A stretch of 64,000 bases of DNA from Streptomyces tirandamycinicus (GTDB lineage: Bacteria; Actinomycetota; Actinomycetes; Streptomycetales; Streptomycetaceae). Numbering within the stretch: the stretch's first letter is position 1; the number at the start of each line of letters is the position of its first letter. Shown in pieces: positions 32,614 through 42,133 of this stretch. The DNA lies in NCBI RefSeq assembly GCF_003097515.1, contig NZ_CP029188.1:1443501-1507500 (forward strand), written 5' to 3'. The notes below the pieces were generated by a model. It was not told the DNA's origin. It ran no database searches and saw nothing but the letters and a program-made list of their open reading frames with translations. Both the position numbers and the translations under genes were made by a program.

Positions 32614-33468
32614 CCGGGTGTTCGGGAAGTCGAGCACGACGATTCCGAGGCCCTTCCAGCCGCTCGCCGTACCGTCCAGGAAGCGGTGGACGCGGGGGTT
32701 GAGGTCGTCGGAGTTCCACCGCGGCGGCAGATAGGCCGAGGTGCTGACGAAGTTGACGAACACCCTGCCCGGCTGCTCCGCCGCCTTGCGCAGATGCGCC
32801 ACGACCTTGGGGTACTTGTCCCACGGCGGGGCGTTCCAGTCGTCCTGGGTGTCGAAGACCGCGCCGTCCCACCACTTCAGGCCGGGCAGCCCGCCGTTGT
32901 CCGCGATCAGGACGACCTTTCCGCGCGCCCGGCCGAGGGCGGGGAGGGAGTCGCCGATGTGGAACAGCGCGCGCCAGCCGCGTGCGTCGAGGTAGTCGTC
33001 GAAGACGGCGCGGAACGCGGCGTCGCTCTCTCCCGAGTACTCCTGCTTCACCCGCATCAGGACGGTCTCCGAGGGGTGGGCGCGCAGGAAGTCGCGGCAG
33101 GCGATGAGGACGTCGCCGAACATCATGTGCTGGTAGGACGGCCCGTGGTGGATGGCGAACGAGCCGTCGATGGCCCGGCAGCGTACGTCCAGGAACCGGA
33201 TCCCCGAGTCCAGTTGCTGCGCGATGGTCGTGTTCTGGCACTCCGACCAGGGGCCGCCGAAGCGGGCGCCGGAGTCGTGGGTGCCGGGGATGGTGAGCGT
33301 CCGCAGCGCCCTGGCGTCGTCGAGACCGGCCATCCAGTCCCGCGGGCCGAGCGCCCTCCGCGGCGCGGCCGCGGCCGGGGCCGGTGCGCCGATGAGGACG
33401 GACGCGGAGGCCACCGCCGCGCCCGTGAGGAAACCACGTCTGGTCAAGGACCGTGTGCTGAGGGACAT
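32578..33468 (-). CDS. secreted PI-specific phospholipase C-like enzyme
   Basis: A 296-residue exported protein. A twin-arginine signal (TRRGFLTGAA) precedes an Ala-rich cleavage region near AAAAPRRALG. The PI-PLC-X barrel shows DWMAGLDDARALRTLTIPG, the catalytic His in IPGTHDSG (H64) and the second His in FAIHHGPS (H107/H108), plus LDVRC. By family it cleaves phosphatidylinositol to inositol phosphate. Its 3' end overlaps the kinase gene on the opposite strand by 36 bp. Confidence 0.88.
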   Translation of the reverse strand: MSLSTRSLTRRGFLTGAAVASASVLIGAPAPAAAAPRRALGPRDWMAGLDDARALRTLTIPGTHDSGARFGGPWSECQNTTIAQQLDSGIRFLDVRCRAIDGSFAIHHGPSYQHMMFGDVLIACRDFLRAHPSETVLMRVKQEYSGESDAAFRAVFDDYLDARGWRALFHIGDSLPALGRARGKVVLIADNGGLPGLKWWDGAVFDTQDDWNAPPWDKYPKVVAHLRKAAEQPGRVFVNFVSTSAYLPPRWNSDDLNPRVHRFLDGTASGWKGLGIVVLDFPNTRSGLVDSLIRHN

Positions 33469-33692
33469 GCTCGCCGTCTCCTTGGTCGGCCTCCGCGATG
33501 TGGGGGGTCGCGGTCGGCACCGGGATGATTGCAGACATGCCCATGACAGGAAATGAGCCGGACGAAACCGGGGGAAGCGCGGAGGGGCGGCGGACCCGCG
33601 GTCCGCCGCCCCTCTGTACTCGACCGGCGCTCGCTCGGCGCTCGGCTCGGCGCTCGCCCGGCGCCCGCCCGGCGTGCGCCTGGCTCAGCCGG

Positions 33693-35519
33693 TCACCTGA
33701 CGACCGTGATCCGGCCCGTGGCCGGCGGCGCCAGCGGGGCGCCCGGGCTGGAGTGCGCGGCGAAGTAGGCGGTGAGCAGGTCCAGGTCGGACGCGCCCAC
33801 CAGCTTGTTCTTGTGCTCCTTCAGCACCGCGAAGCCGTCGCCGCCGCCCGCGAGGAACTCGTTCATCGCGACGCGGTAGGTCTTCGCCGGGTCGATCGGC
33901 TCACCGTTCAGCCGCACGGAGTCCGTCACGATCCGGTCGGCACCGGTCTTCGTCATGTCCAGGGTGTAGGTGAAGCCCTCCGAGACCTGGAGGATCTTCG
34001 GCGCGGCCTGGTTGGAGCCGCTGACCTGCTGCTGCAGCGCGGTGATCAGCTGGGCGCCGGTGAGGTCGACCGCCGTCATCATGTTGGTGAACGGCTGCAC
34101 GGTGAACGCCTCGCCGTAGGTCACGACGCCGTCGCCCTCGCTGCCGGACGCCTTGTGGACCAGACCCGCACGGATGCCGCCCGGGTTCATCAGCGCGAGC
34201 TGCGCGCCGCCCTTGTCGGCCGGGGCCATGCCCTCCAGCTGCGCGTCCGCGATCAGGTTGCCGGCCGGGCGCTCGGGCAGGTCGGCGGGGTTCTCGATGT
34301 CCGCCGAGATGTAGCCGACGGGCCTGTTGGCGATCGGCGCGGCCAGCGCGTTCCAGCGGTCGATCAGCTGCGTCATGTCCGCGGCCTTGGGCACGTCACG
34401 GGTGACGACGTGGTTGGCGGACGCGACGGACGTGCGCACGATGTCGCGGGTGCGGCGGTCGTAGGTGAGCGTCGTGTCGGTGTAGAGCTTGCCGAACGAC
34501 GCGGCCGAGGTGACCGTGCGCGGCTTGCCGGACGGGTCCGGGATGGTGCACGCGTACGCCTGGTGGGTGTGGCCGGTGACCAGCGCGTCGACCTGCGGGC
34601 TGACGTTCTTGGCGATGTCGACGATCGGGCCGGAGATGCCGTCGCCCGGACCGGGGCTGTCGCAGTCGTAGTTGTACGAGCCGGAGGCCGGCGCACCGCC
34701 CTCGTGCAGCAGCGCGACGATCGACTTCACACCCTTGCGCTCCAGCACCTTGGCGTACTTGTTGATCGTCTCGATCTCGTCGCCGAACTTCAGGCCCTTG
34801 ATGCCCTCGGCGCTGACGATGTTCGGGGTGCCCTCCAGGGTGACGCCGATGAAGCCGATCCGCACCCCGTTCTTCTCCCAGACGAAGTACGGGTCCAGGA
34901 GCGGACGGCCGGACTTCTCGTCGGTGACGTTGGCCGCGAGGTACGGGAAGTCCGCGCCGCGGAAGGTCTTCGGCTTGCCGTTGGCCTTCTTCTCGTAGCA
35001 CCCGTCGACCGGGTGGCAGCCGCCGTTCTGCAGCCGGGCGAGCTCCCGGGCCCCCTCGTCGAACTCGTGGTTGCCGACCGAGGTCACATCGAGCTTCAGC
35101 TTGTTCAGCGCCTCGATGGTCGGCTCGTCGTGGAAGAGGCCGGAGAGCATCGGCGAGGCACCGACCATGTCGCCGGCGGCGGCGGTGATCGAGTACCGGT
35201 TGCCCTTGCGGGCCTCGCGCAGATGCGTGGCGAGGTACTCGGCGCCGCCCGCGTCGATGGTGCGGGTGGTGCCGTCCTCGTTGGTGTGGGTGACCCGGCC
35301 CGCCGAGCCGGCGGGCGGCTGAAGGTTGCCGTGCAGGTCGTTGAAGGACAGCAGCTGGACGTCGACGGTGCGGCCGTAACCGTATCCGTGGTCGTGGCCG
35401 TGCCCCTGGCCGCGGTCGTGAGCCCCCGCGGGCATCGCGGCGACCAGTGCGCCGACGGTGGTCAGTCCGGCGGCGGCCGCGAGTACGCGGCGGCGCCTCT
35501 GGTGCGATGTCGCTGACAT
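33693..35519 (-). CDS. secreted 5'-nucleotidase/UshA-like phosphoesterase
   Basis: A 608-residue exported metallophosphoesterase of the 5'-nucleotidase family that releases phosphate from nucleotides. A signal peptide (RRRRVLAAAAGLTTVGALVA) is followed by a His/Gly-rich stretch. Metal motifs are VQLLSFNDLHGNL, AGDMVG, TSVGNHEFDEG, and ALVTGHTHQAYAC; the C-terminal substrate domain has LMNPGGIRAG and FLAGGGDGFAVL. A PhoP-regulated homologue is known in Streptomyces. No clear PHO box was seen upstream here. Confidence 0.92.
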   Translation of the reverse strand: MSATSHQRRRRVLAAAAGLTTVGALVAAMPAGAHDRGQGHGHDHGYGYGRTVDVQLLSFNDLHGNLQPPAGSAGRVTHTNEDGTTRTIDAGGAEYLATHLREARKGNRYSITAAAGDMVGASPMLSGLFHDEPTIEALNKLKLDVTSVGNHEFDEGARELARLQNGGCHPVDGCYEKKANGKPKTFRGADFPYLAANVTDEKSGRPLLDPYFVWEKNGVRIGFIGVTLEGTPNIVSAEGIKGLKFGDEIETINKYAKVLERKGVKSIVALLHEGGAPASGSYNYDCDSPGPGDGISGPIVDIAKNVSPQVDALVTGHTHQAYACTIPDPSGKPRTVTSAASFGKLYTDTTLTYDRRTRDIVRTSVASANHVVTRDVPKAADMTQLIDRWNALAAPIANRPVGYISADIENPADLPERPAGNLIADAQLEGMAPADKGGAQLALMNPGGIRAGLVHKASGSEGDGVVTYGEAFTVQPFTNMMTAVDLTGAQLITALQQQVSGSNQAAPKILQVSEGFTYTLDMTKTGADRIVTDSVRLNGEPIDPAKTYRVAMNEFLAGGGDGFAVLKEHKNKLVGASDLDLLTAYFAAHSSPGAPLAPPATGRITVVR

Positions 35520-35656
35520 CTGTCCCCTTGTCAGTTCAGCGTGAAACGACTGTCCTCAGCCGGGCAGCCTAGAGTCAACGCGCGTAGCGCGACAGGGGGT
35601 AGCGGGTTACGAGCTGGTATCCGATCGGGTTCGGCCGGGCGCCGTACCCTCGTCGT

Positions 35657-36583
35657 ATGACTGACGCAGCTCCCGCCGCCATCGAGCCCGGCCGGCAGAT
35701 CAAGACGCTCGACGAGCTCACCCCCGAGCTGGCCGACGACGTGCTCGGCATGCTGTCCGTCGCCGCCCGCGCCGACGGGGTACAGGCCGTATCGGAACAG
35801 GGCCGGCTGTATCTGCGCCACGGCCGGCGCGAGGGCGTACGGCACTTCGTGCTCACCGTCGCCGGGGACCTCCGCGGGTACGCCCAACTGGAAGGAACCG
35901 ACCCGGTGGAGGCCCCCGCCGCCGAGCTGGTCGTCCACCCCGCGCACCGCGGCCGCGGCCACGGCCGGGCCCTGGGCAACGCGCTGCTCGGGGCGTCCGG
36001 CAAGCGGCTGCGGATGTGGGCGCACGGCGGCAAGTCCGCCGCCCGCCATCTCGCCCAGGTGCTGGGCCTGACCCTGTTCCGTGAACTGCGGCAGCTGCGG
36101 CGCCCGTTGAGCCCGCTCGACATTCCGGAACCGGTCCTTCCGGATGGTGTGACGGTCCGCACCTTCGTCCCCGGCCGGGACGACGCCGCCTGGCTCGCGG
36201 TCAACGCGGCCGCCTTCGCCCACCACCCCGAGCAGGGCTCGATCACCCAGCGCGACCTCGACGACCGCAAGGAGGAGGCCTGGTTCGACCCCAAGGGCTT
36301 CTTCCTCGCCGAGCGCGGGGGCGAGATCGTGGGCTTCCACTGGACGAAGCTGCACGCCGAGGACCAGCTCGGCGAGGTGTACGTGCTCGGCATCCGCCCC
36401 GACGCCCAGGGCACGGGCCTCGGCAAGGCCCTGACCGCGATCGGACTGCGCCATCTCGCGGCGCAGGGAGTGCCGACGGCCATGCTGTACGTCGACGCGG
36501 ACAACCCGGCGGCCCTGCGGGTGTACGAGCGGCTCGGGTTCACCACGCACGAGGTGGACCTGATGTACCGCACGGAGACCTGA
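35657..36583 (+). CDS. mshD: mycothiol synthase MshD
   Basis: MshD acetylates Cys-GlcN-Ins to make mycothiol, the last step of the pathway begun by MshA. The 308-residue protein has two GNAT domains: the first includes LVVHPAHRGRGHGRALGNAL (acetyl-CoA loop RGRGHG), and the second, catalytic one has VLGIRPDAQGTGLGKALTAI and VDADNPAALRVYERLGF. Tandem GNAT with these motifs is diagnostic. It diverges from the 5'-nucleotidase gene across 137 bp. Confidence 0.93.
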   Translation: MTDAAPAAIEPGRQIKTLDELTPELADDVLGMLSVAARADGVQAVSEQGRLYLRHGRREGVRHFVLTVAGDLRGYAQLEGTDPVEAPAAELVVHPAHRGRGHGRALGNALLGASGKRLRMWAHGGKSAARHLAQVLGLTLFRELRQLRRPLSPLDIPEPVLPDGVTVRTFVPGRDDAAWLAVNAAAFAHHPEQGSITQRDLDDRKEEAWFDPKGFFLAERGGEIVGFHWTKLHAEDQLGEVYVLGIRPDAQGTGLGKALTAIGLRHLAAQGVPTAMLYVDADNPAALRVYERLGFTTHEVDLMYRTET

Positions 36584-36896
36584 GCCGCCCGCACGAGCGG
36601 GATGGGCCGCGGGGCCGCGGGGTCGCGGGGCCGCTCCGCGCGAACCGAACCGCCGGCACCGTCCGGCACCGAACGGACCGCAGGGACCGCAGGGACCGCA
36701 GCGGCGAACCGAACGGACCGCAGGCTCGGACGAACCTGCCAGACGGCCGGCTCGGACGAGCCGGCCGGACCGCAGGGACGAACCTGACAGACGTTCGGCA
36801 CCGGACGAACCGGACGCAGCGCGGGGACGAACCGGCCGTACGGCAGACTCGGCGGCGGGCGCCTCGGCGGACGGCTCCTGCCGTACCCTCCTCCCC
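36584..36896. repeat. intergenic tandem-repeat region
   Basis: Between mshD and the next gene, most of 36603-36800 is built from short imperfect units: ACCGAACGGACCGCAGG, GGACCGCAGGGACCGCAGGG and CGGACGAACC(T/G), in several copies. No gene is evident. The last 40 bp (CGTACCCTCC...) should hold the promoter of the following gene. Confidence 0.75.
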
Positions 36897-37472
36897 ATGG
36901 CGAAGTGGGGGCGGTCGGCGGCGGACGTCTTCTGGTCGGTGGACCGTGCTCTCGGGGGTCAGCGCGCTCCGACCCGGCCGCAGAGGTGGGCGGCACGTCA
37001 CCCGATCGCTCTGGGTCTGTACGCGTCCGCGGCCTTCGCCCTCTTCCTCCTGGGCGTATCCCCGGGCGAGGGGCTCACGGACGCGCTCATCGCGCTGCTC
37101 GGCGGGGCGGTCGGGGGCCTGCTCTTCTCCCTCACCGCGATGGCCGAGAGGGGCCGGCAGCGCAGACTGAAGCGGCTGGGCCTGTGGAACGGGCCGGGAC
37201 GGCATGCGTCTTCCGGCCGGCGGCGGGCGGCGCACGCCGCCCGTGCGGCGCTGACGAGAGTCCGGTGGCCTCTTCTCGGCGCCTGGGCGGCGTGGTGGGC
37301 GTTCCTCACCGCCGCGCTGTGGCTGCTCGGCCTGGTAACCGGTCAACCCGCGGATCTCCCGGGCTGCGCGGCCTTCGCGCTGCTCGTGATCATTCTGGGT
37401 GAGATCGGCGACCGCCTGCGCCGTCGCCGGGCCGCGCGGCGCACCGGCGTCCCGACGAACGCCGGCGAGTAG
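36897..37472 (+). CDS. hypothetical multi-pass membrane protein
   Basis: A 191-residue protein not recognised from any family. Hydrophobic helices appear at about residues 37-57 (ALGLYASAAFALFLLGVSPG), 63-83 (ALIALLGGAVGGLLFSLTAM), 122-145 (WPLLGAWAAWWAFLTAALWL) and 155-172. Between the second and third is a basic loop (RGRQRRLKRLGLW...). The C-terminus is Arg-rich (RLRRRRAARR). The start ATG at 36897 has no clear ribosome site. The gene has the genus codon bias and looks genuine but specific function is unknown. Confidence 0.65.
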   Translation: MAKWGRSAADVFWSVDRALGGQRAPTRPQRWAARHPIALGLYASAAFALFLLGVSPGEGLTDALIALLGGAVGGLLFSLTAMAERGRQRRLKRLGLWNGPGRHASSGRRRAAHAARAALTRVRWPLLGAWAAWWAFLTAALWLLGLVTGQPADLPGCAAFALLVIILGEIGDRLRRRRAARRTGVPTNAGE

Positions 37473-37817
37473 GCCGGGGCTCGCGGTTGCCGCGCCGCCA
37501 CACCCGCCCGACGGCTCCGCGTCCGGGCGGGCGTGGCAGGCGGCGAACGGGTCCGAGCCGCCGCGGCCGACCGCGACCCGCACGCACGGCCGTGGCGGAC
37601 GGTGGGGCCGCCGCATCCGCTCGGGCGGTGGGCATGACAGATGAGGCGCGCGGGGGTACCCCGGACGTCATGTTCTCGTTACCGGCCATTCAGCGACCCT
37701 TGCGACCCTCACGGAATGCAGCCCGCTGTGCCCCCCGCCCCGCGGAACGGGCGTTCCCACCCCTCCGGGACCCGCTCCGGCGCGCCCGGTCACCCCTTTG
37801 CGCGGAACAATGGGTCC
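37473..37817. other. region upstream of polyphosphate kinase
   Basis: There is no gene here that I can support. A less GC-rich patch at 37660-37700 (CATGTTCTCGTTACCGGCCATTCAG) is a plausible promoter for ppk. I looked for 11-bp GTTCACC direct repeats (PHO box), expected since ppk is PhoP-regulated in related species, and found only weak resemblance (GTTCTCGTTACC). Confidence 0.45.
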
Positions 37818-40040
37818 ATGAGCCAGCAGCCCGCCGAGGTACCGGTCCAGAACGCCCAGCCGTCCGTCGGCTCCATCGCCGCGCACCGCCCCCACGCGGT
37901 GTCCGCCGCGGTCTCCGACCTGGAGCCCGACATCGACGCCGACCTCGACGCCTACGAAGGCGAGGCGGAGGGCGCCGAGCTGCCCCAGGGCCGCTTCCTG
38001 GACCGCGAGCGCAGCTGGCTCGCGTTCAACGAGAGGGTCCTGGAGCTCGCCGAGGACCCCACCACACCGCTCCTCGAGCGGGCGAACTTCCTCGCGATCT
38101 TCGCCTCGAACCTGGACGAGTTCTTCATGGTCCGGGTGGCCGGACTGAAGCGCCGCATCGCCACCGGCGTCGCGACCCGTTCCGCCTCCGGACTCCAGCC
38201 CCGCGAGGTGCTGGAGCTGATCTGGAACCGCTCCCGCGAGCTCATGGCCCGGCACGCCGCCTGCTTCCAGCAGGACGTCGCCCCGGCCCTCGCCGACGAG
38301 GGCATCCACCTCATCCGGTGGCCGGAGCTGACGGAGAAGGAGCAGGCCCGCCTGTTCACCCTGTTCCGCCAGCAGATCTTCCCCGTCCTCACCCCGCTGG
38401 CCGTGGACCCCGCCCACCCCTTCCCGTACATCTCGGGCCTGTCGCTGAACCTCGCCGTGGTCGTCCGCAACCCGGTCAGCGGCCACCGCCACTTCGCCCG
38501 GGTGAAGGTGCCGCCGCTGCTGTCCCGCTTCCTCGAGGCCTCGCCGCAGCGGTACGTGCCGCTCGAGGACGTCATCGCGGCGCACCTGGAGGAGCTCTTC
38601 CCCGGCATGGAGGTGCTCGCGCACCACATGTTCCGGGTGACCAGGAACGAGGACCTGGAGGTCGAGGAGGACGACGCCGAGAACCTGCTCCAGGCCCTGG
38701 AGAAGGAACTGCTGCGCCGCCGCTTCGGCCCGCCGGTCCGGCTGGAGGTCGAGGAGTCCATCGACCCGTACGTGCTGGACCTGCTGGTCCGGGAGCTGAA
38801 GATCTCCGAGTCCGAGGTCTACCCGCTGCCCGGACCGCTGGACCTGACCGGCCTGTTCGGGATCGTCTCGCTGGACCGTCCCGAGCTGAAGTACCCGAAG
38901 TTCATCGCCGGCACCCACCGCGACCTCGCCGAGGTCGAGTCGGCGTCGGCGCCCGACATCTTCGCGGCGCTGCGCGAGCGGGACGTGCTGCTGCACCACC
39001 CGTACGACTCCTTCTCCACGTCGGTCCAGGCCTTCCTGGAGCAGGCGGCGGCCGACCCCGACGTCCTGGCGATCAAGCAGACGCTGTACCGGACCTCCGG
39101 CAAGTCGCCGATCGTGGACGCGCTGATCGACGCCGCCGAGTCCGGCAAGCAGGTCCTGGTCCTCGTCGAGATCAAGGCCCGCTTCGACGAGCAGGCCAAC
39201 ATCAAGTGGGCCCGCAAGCTGGAGGAGGCCGGCTGCCACGTGGTCTACGGGCTCGTCGGCCTGAAGACCCACTGCAAGCTGTCGCTCGTGGTGCGGCAGG
39301 AAGGGGACACCCTCCGCCGCTACTCGCACGTCGGGACCGGCAACTACCACCCCAAGACCGCCCGGCTGTACGAGGACCTCGGCCTGCTGACCGCGGACCC
39401 GCAGGTCGGCGCCGACCTCTCCGACCTGTTCAACCGGCTCTCCGGCTACTCGCGCCGCGAGACCTACCGCCGGCTGCTCGTCGCCCCGAAGTCGCTGCGC
39501 GACGGGCTCGTCGCCCGGATCAACAAGGAGATCGTCCACCACCGGGCCGGGCGCCCCGCGTACGTCCGCATCAAGGTCAACTCGATGGTCGACGAGACGA
39601 TCATCGACGCCCTCTACCGCGCGTCGCAGGCCGGTGTGCCGGTCGACGTCTGGGTCCGCGGGATCTGCGCGATCCGGCCCGACGTACCGGGCCTGTCCGA
39701 GAACATACGGGTCCGCTCCGTCCTCGGGCGCTTCCTGGAGCACTCGCGGATCTTCGCCTTCGGCAACGGCGGCGAACCCGAGGTGTGGATCGGCAGCGCG
39801 GACATGATGCACCGCAACCTCGACCGCCGCATCGAGGCACTCGTCCGGGTCACCGACCCGGCCCACCGCGCGGCCCTGACCCGGCTCATGGAGTCCGGTA
39901 TGTCCGACTCCACCTCGTCCTGGCACCTCGGCCCGGACGGCGAGTGGACCCGCCACTCGACCGACGGGGACGGGCAGCCGCTGCGGCACGTCCAGGAGAT
40001 GCTCATAGACGCCCGGAGGCGCCGGCGTGCACAACCATGA
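37818..40040 (+). CDS. ppk1: polyphosphate kinase
   Basis: PPK1 builds polyphosphate from ATP. The 740-residue protein has an N-terminal helical domain ([40 protein letters not shown]) and then the catalytic domains: [36 protein letters not shown], and [12 protein letters not shown]. The phosphorylated histidine is in [21 protein letters not shown] second conserved site lies near [15 protein letters not shown]. The ATG at 37818 follows a low-complexity upstream stretch. It overlaps the CHAD gene by 14 nt, so these are coupled. Confidence 0.95.
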   Translation: MSQQPAEVPVQNAQPSVGSIAAHRPHAVSAAVSDLEPDIDADLDAYEGEAEGAELPQGRFLDRERSWLAFNERVLELAEDPTTPLLERANFLAIFASNLDEFFMVRVAGLKRRIATGVATRSASGLQPREVLELIWNRSRELMARHAACFQQDVAPALADEGIHLIRWPELTEKEQARLFTLFRQQIFPVLTPLAVDPAHPFPYISGLSLNLAVVVRNPVSGHRHFARVKVPPLLSRFLEASPQRYVPLEDVIAAHLEELFPGMEVLAHHMFRVTRNEDLEVEEDDAENLLQALEKELLRRRFGPPVRLEVEESIDPYVLDLLVRELKISESEVYPLPGPLDLTGLFGIVSLDRPELKYPKFIAGTHRDLAEVESASAPDIFAALRERDVLLHHPYDSFSTSVQAFLEQAAADPDVLAIKQTLYRTSGKSPIVDALIDAAESGKQVLVLVEIKARFDEQANIKWARKLEEAGCHVVYGLVGLKTHCKLSLVVRQEGDTLRRYSHVGTGNYHPKTARLYEDLGLLTADPQVGADLSDLFNRLSGYSRRETYRRLLVAPKSLRDGLVARINKEIVHHRAGRPAYVRIKVNSMVDETIIDALYRASQAGVPVDVWVRGICAIRPDVPGLSENIRVRSVLGRFLEHSRIFAFGNGGEPEVWIGSADMMHRNLDRRIEALVRVTDPAHRAALTRLMESGMSDSTSSWHLGPDGEWTRHSTDGDGQPLRHVQEMLIDARRRRRAQP

Positions 40041-41205
40041 CCTCCCCCCGGCGCCTCGAGCGGCCGGCGCCGACCAGGTCCTGGCCGGATACCTGCAGAA
40101 GCAGGCCGGCGACTTCCTCCGCGGTCTGCGGCTGCACGGCGAGTGCGGCGCGGACACCCACGGTGCGGCGGACGCCGCCCGGACCCTGCGGGGGGCCGCG
40201 CACCGCATCCGCGGCACACTCCACACCTTCCGGGCCCTGCTCGATCCGGCCTGGGCGGACCAGCTGCGCACCGAACTCGCCTGGCTCTCCGGAGTACTCG
40301 CCGAGGAGCACGCCTGCACGGCCCGGCTGACCCGGCTGCTCGACGCCCTGGCCCGGCTCTCCGGCACCCAGCCGGTGCCGGCGGCCCGGACCTCGGCCGG
40401 CGGCCCCGCAACGCCCGGGCGGGCGGAGGGCCGTCCGACGCCGGAGGACACCGGGGCCGACCCGGCACCTGCACCTGCATCGGGGGCCGACCCCGCACCT
40501 GCACCTGCATCGGGGGCAGCCCCGGCCGCCGGGCGGCGCGGCGCCCTCACCGTCGGCGGCGCCCGCGCCGGGGCGCTGCTGGAACGGCAGCTGACCCTCG
40601 GCCGCACCCGGGCCCACTCCGCCGCACTCCAGGCGCTGGGCTCCTCGCGGTTCCACGCGGTCGCGGACGCCGTCGCGCTGCTCGCCTCCGAGGTGCCGCT
40701 GGCCGCGACCGCCGGTGCGCCCGGCGCCGCCCTCGCGGCGCACGCGGAGATCGCCGAGCGCAGGCTGCTGGACGCGGTCACCGCGCTGCCGCTGGCCCGT
40801 GCGGCCCACCCGTACAACGCCGAAGCCCTGGTCCACGGCCTCGCCACCGCCTCCGCCGGCGAGGCCCAGGACGCGCCCTGGCACCAGGTGCGGCATCTGC
40901 TGCGGCTGCACGCGTACGCCCAGGAGGTGCTGCACGCCCGCGGCGGCACCGGCCCCGGCCGGCGGCTGGTCACCGCGGGCCGCGCCCTGGACCGGCACCG
41001 CGACGCCGCCGAGGCCGCGGCAGCGGCCGCCACCGCGGCGCGCACGCCCCGTATCGCGCCGGCCACCGCGTACGCCCTCGGCGTGCTCCACGCCGACCAG
41101 CGCCACGAGGTCGAAGCCGCCCGCTTCGCCTTCCAGCGGGCCTGGCAGGAAGTAGCCCACGGGCCCGACGGGCCACGTGACGAGCACGCGCTGGCCGCGC
41201 CGTGA
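40027..41205 (+). CDS. CHAD domain protein
   Basis: A 392-residue CHAD (conserved histidine alpha-helical domain) protein, a polyphosphate-associated family. Features are [20 protein letters not shown], the two helical halves with [20 protein letters not shown] and [20 protein letters not shown], and a C-terminal [16 protein letters not shown]. It lies downstream of ppk, overlapping it by 14 nt, starts with GTG, and is coupled to the NUDIX gene by a GTGA overlap. Between the two halves is a disordered Ala/Pro repeat ([19 protein letters not shown]). CHAD binds polyphosphate in its basic groove, consistent with its neighbours. Confidence 0.88.
   Translation: MHNHDLPPAPRAAGADQVLAGYLQKQAGDFLRGLRLHGECGADTHGAADAARTLRGAAHRIRGTLHTFRALLDPAWADQLRTELAWLSGVLAEEHACTARLTRLLDALARLSGTQPVPAARTSAGGPATPGRAEGRPTPEDTGADPAPAPASGADPAPAPASGAAPAAGRRGALTVGGARAGALLERQLTLGRTRAHSAALQALGSSRFHAVADAVALLASEVPLAATAGAPGAALAAHAEIAERRLLDAVTALPLARAAHPYNAEALVHGLATASAGEAQDAPWHQVRHLLRLHAYAQEVLHARGGTGPGRRLVTAGRALDRHRDAAEAAAAAATAARTPRIAPATAYALGVLHADQRHEVEAARFAFQRAWQEVAHGPDGPRDEHALAAP
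40456..40517 (+). repeat. in-gene 30-bp direct repeat
   Basis: Two nearly identical 30-bp copies encode [10 protein letters not shown] in the linker of the CHAD protein. Confidence 0.9.
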
Positions 41206-41630
41206 GCACCGCCCCGCACGGCACCGTCCTCGCGGCCGGCTGCGTCCTGTGGCGCCGCTCCCCGCGGACGCCCGGGACCATCGAGATCTGCCTGGTCCAC
41301 CGCCCCCGCTACGACGACTGGTCACACCCGAAGGGCAAGCTCAAGCAGGGCGAGCAGGCACTGGAGGGAGCGCTGCGCGAGGTCCGCGAGGAGACCGGCC
41401 ACCAGGGGGTTCCGGGCCCGGTCCTGCCGACGGTCCGCTACCTCGTGGACGGCCGCCCCAAGCAGGTCAGCTACTGGGCCGCCGAGGCCCCGGCGCCGGG
41501 GCGGTTCACCCCCGGACGCGAGGTGGACCGCATCGCCTGGCTGCCCCCGGACGCCGCCCGCCGCCGGATCACCGAGCCCCGTGACCGGACCCTCGTCGAC
41601 GCGCTGCTGAAGGCCCTCGGCACCCGCTGA
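41202..41630 (+). CDS. NUDIX hydrolase
   Basis: A 142-residue NUDIX protein. The box GX5EX7REUXEEXGU reads GKLKQGEQALEGALREVREETG, preceded by WSHPKGK. The N-terminal part GCVLWRRSPRTPGTIEICLV is typical of MutT/diadenosine polyphosphate hydrolases. Its location after ppk and CHAD suggests a role in polyphosphate or diadenosine polyphosphate metabolism, unlike generic housecleaning enzymes; substrate is not determinable. Overlaps the CHAD stop by 4 nt. Confidence 0.88.
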   Translation: MSTAPHGTVLAAGCVLWRRSPRTPGTIEICLVHRPRYDDWSHPKGKLKQGEQALEGALREVREETGHQGVPGPVLPTVRYLVDGRPKQVSYWAAEAPAPGRFTPGREVDRIAWLPPDAARRRITEPRDRTLVDALLKALGTR

Positions 41631-42133
41631 CCAGGGACCTCGCGCCGCACGGAAACCCCCTCGCCACCCGCCGAACCGCGGACTCCGCGCCGCACTCGCC
41701 GTGCAGCCGCGTTCCGCGGGGAGGCCCCTCGCCACCCGGCCCACCACCGTCCCCGGCCCCCACGGAGGAAGCCGCGAAGAAGGCCGTGGGGAAGACCGCG
41801 GGAACACCGCGGGTAACACCGCTGGGAACGCCGTGGGGGAAGATCGCGGGGATCGGCACGGGAACCCCCTCGCCACCCCCGGCCGGGACCCGCCCCGCGG
41901 TGCCCGCCGGCCCGCAGGTCACGCCCCGATAAAGGCGGAACTTCTTTGTCCGGCAGGGTTCACCTCCCGTTCACCACCCCCCGTCGGCGGCTTCACCTGA
42001 TCTGCCTAATTTCGGGCCTACCCGGTGCCCGGCAGAGTGCCGCACCACCACCCCGACACGCGCCGCCGTAGAACGACGAGGACGGACGAGTCCCCGACCG
42101 CGACCCGGCGGCTTCTGGAAGGAACACCCGAAA
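41631..42133 (+). other. pst leader and upstream region
   Basis: The 500 bp before pstS hold no gene. Three spaced copies of a CCCCTCGCCACCC-type element occur near 41657, 41724 and 41869. A run of GGGAACACCGCGGGTAACACC-like short repeats fills 41780-41850. The PHO boxes lie at 41958-42001, and a -10-like TAATTT at 42007-42012 is placed correctly below them. The remainder to 42133 is the pstS leader, with AAGGAAC-type ribosome site just before the ATG. Confidence 0.65.
41958..42001 (+). promoter_or_regulatory. PHO box (PhoP binding direct repeats) of pstSCAB
   Basis: Two perfect adjacent 11-bp units, GTTCACCTCCC at 41958 and GTTCACCACCC at 41969, fit the streptomycete PHO-box consensus. A degenerate unit at 41980 and another TTCACC unit in phase at 41991 complete four tandem positions. 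PhoP binding here turns on the operon at low phosphate. Confidence 0.92.

Noticed and set aside
37640..37817. PHO box upstream of ppk
   Set aside because: Only one weak GTTCTCGTTACC-like element; no second 11-bp unit in phase.
37668..41300. A 1210-codon open frame on the minus strand
   Set aside because: It lies exactly antisense to ppk, CHAD and NUDIX genes; its content is low-complexity and comes from GC-rich third-position bias.
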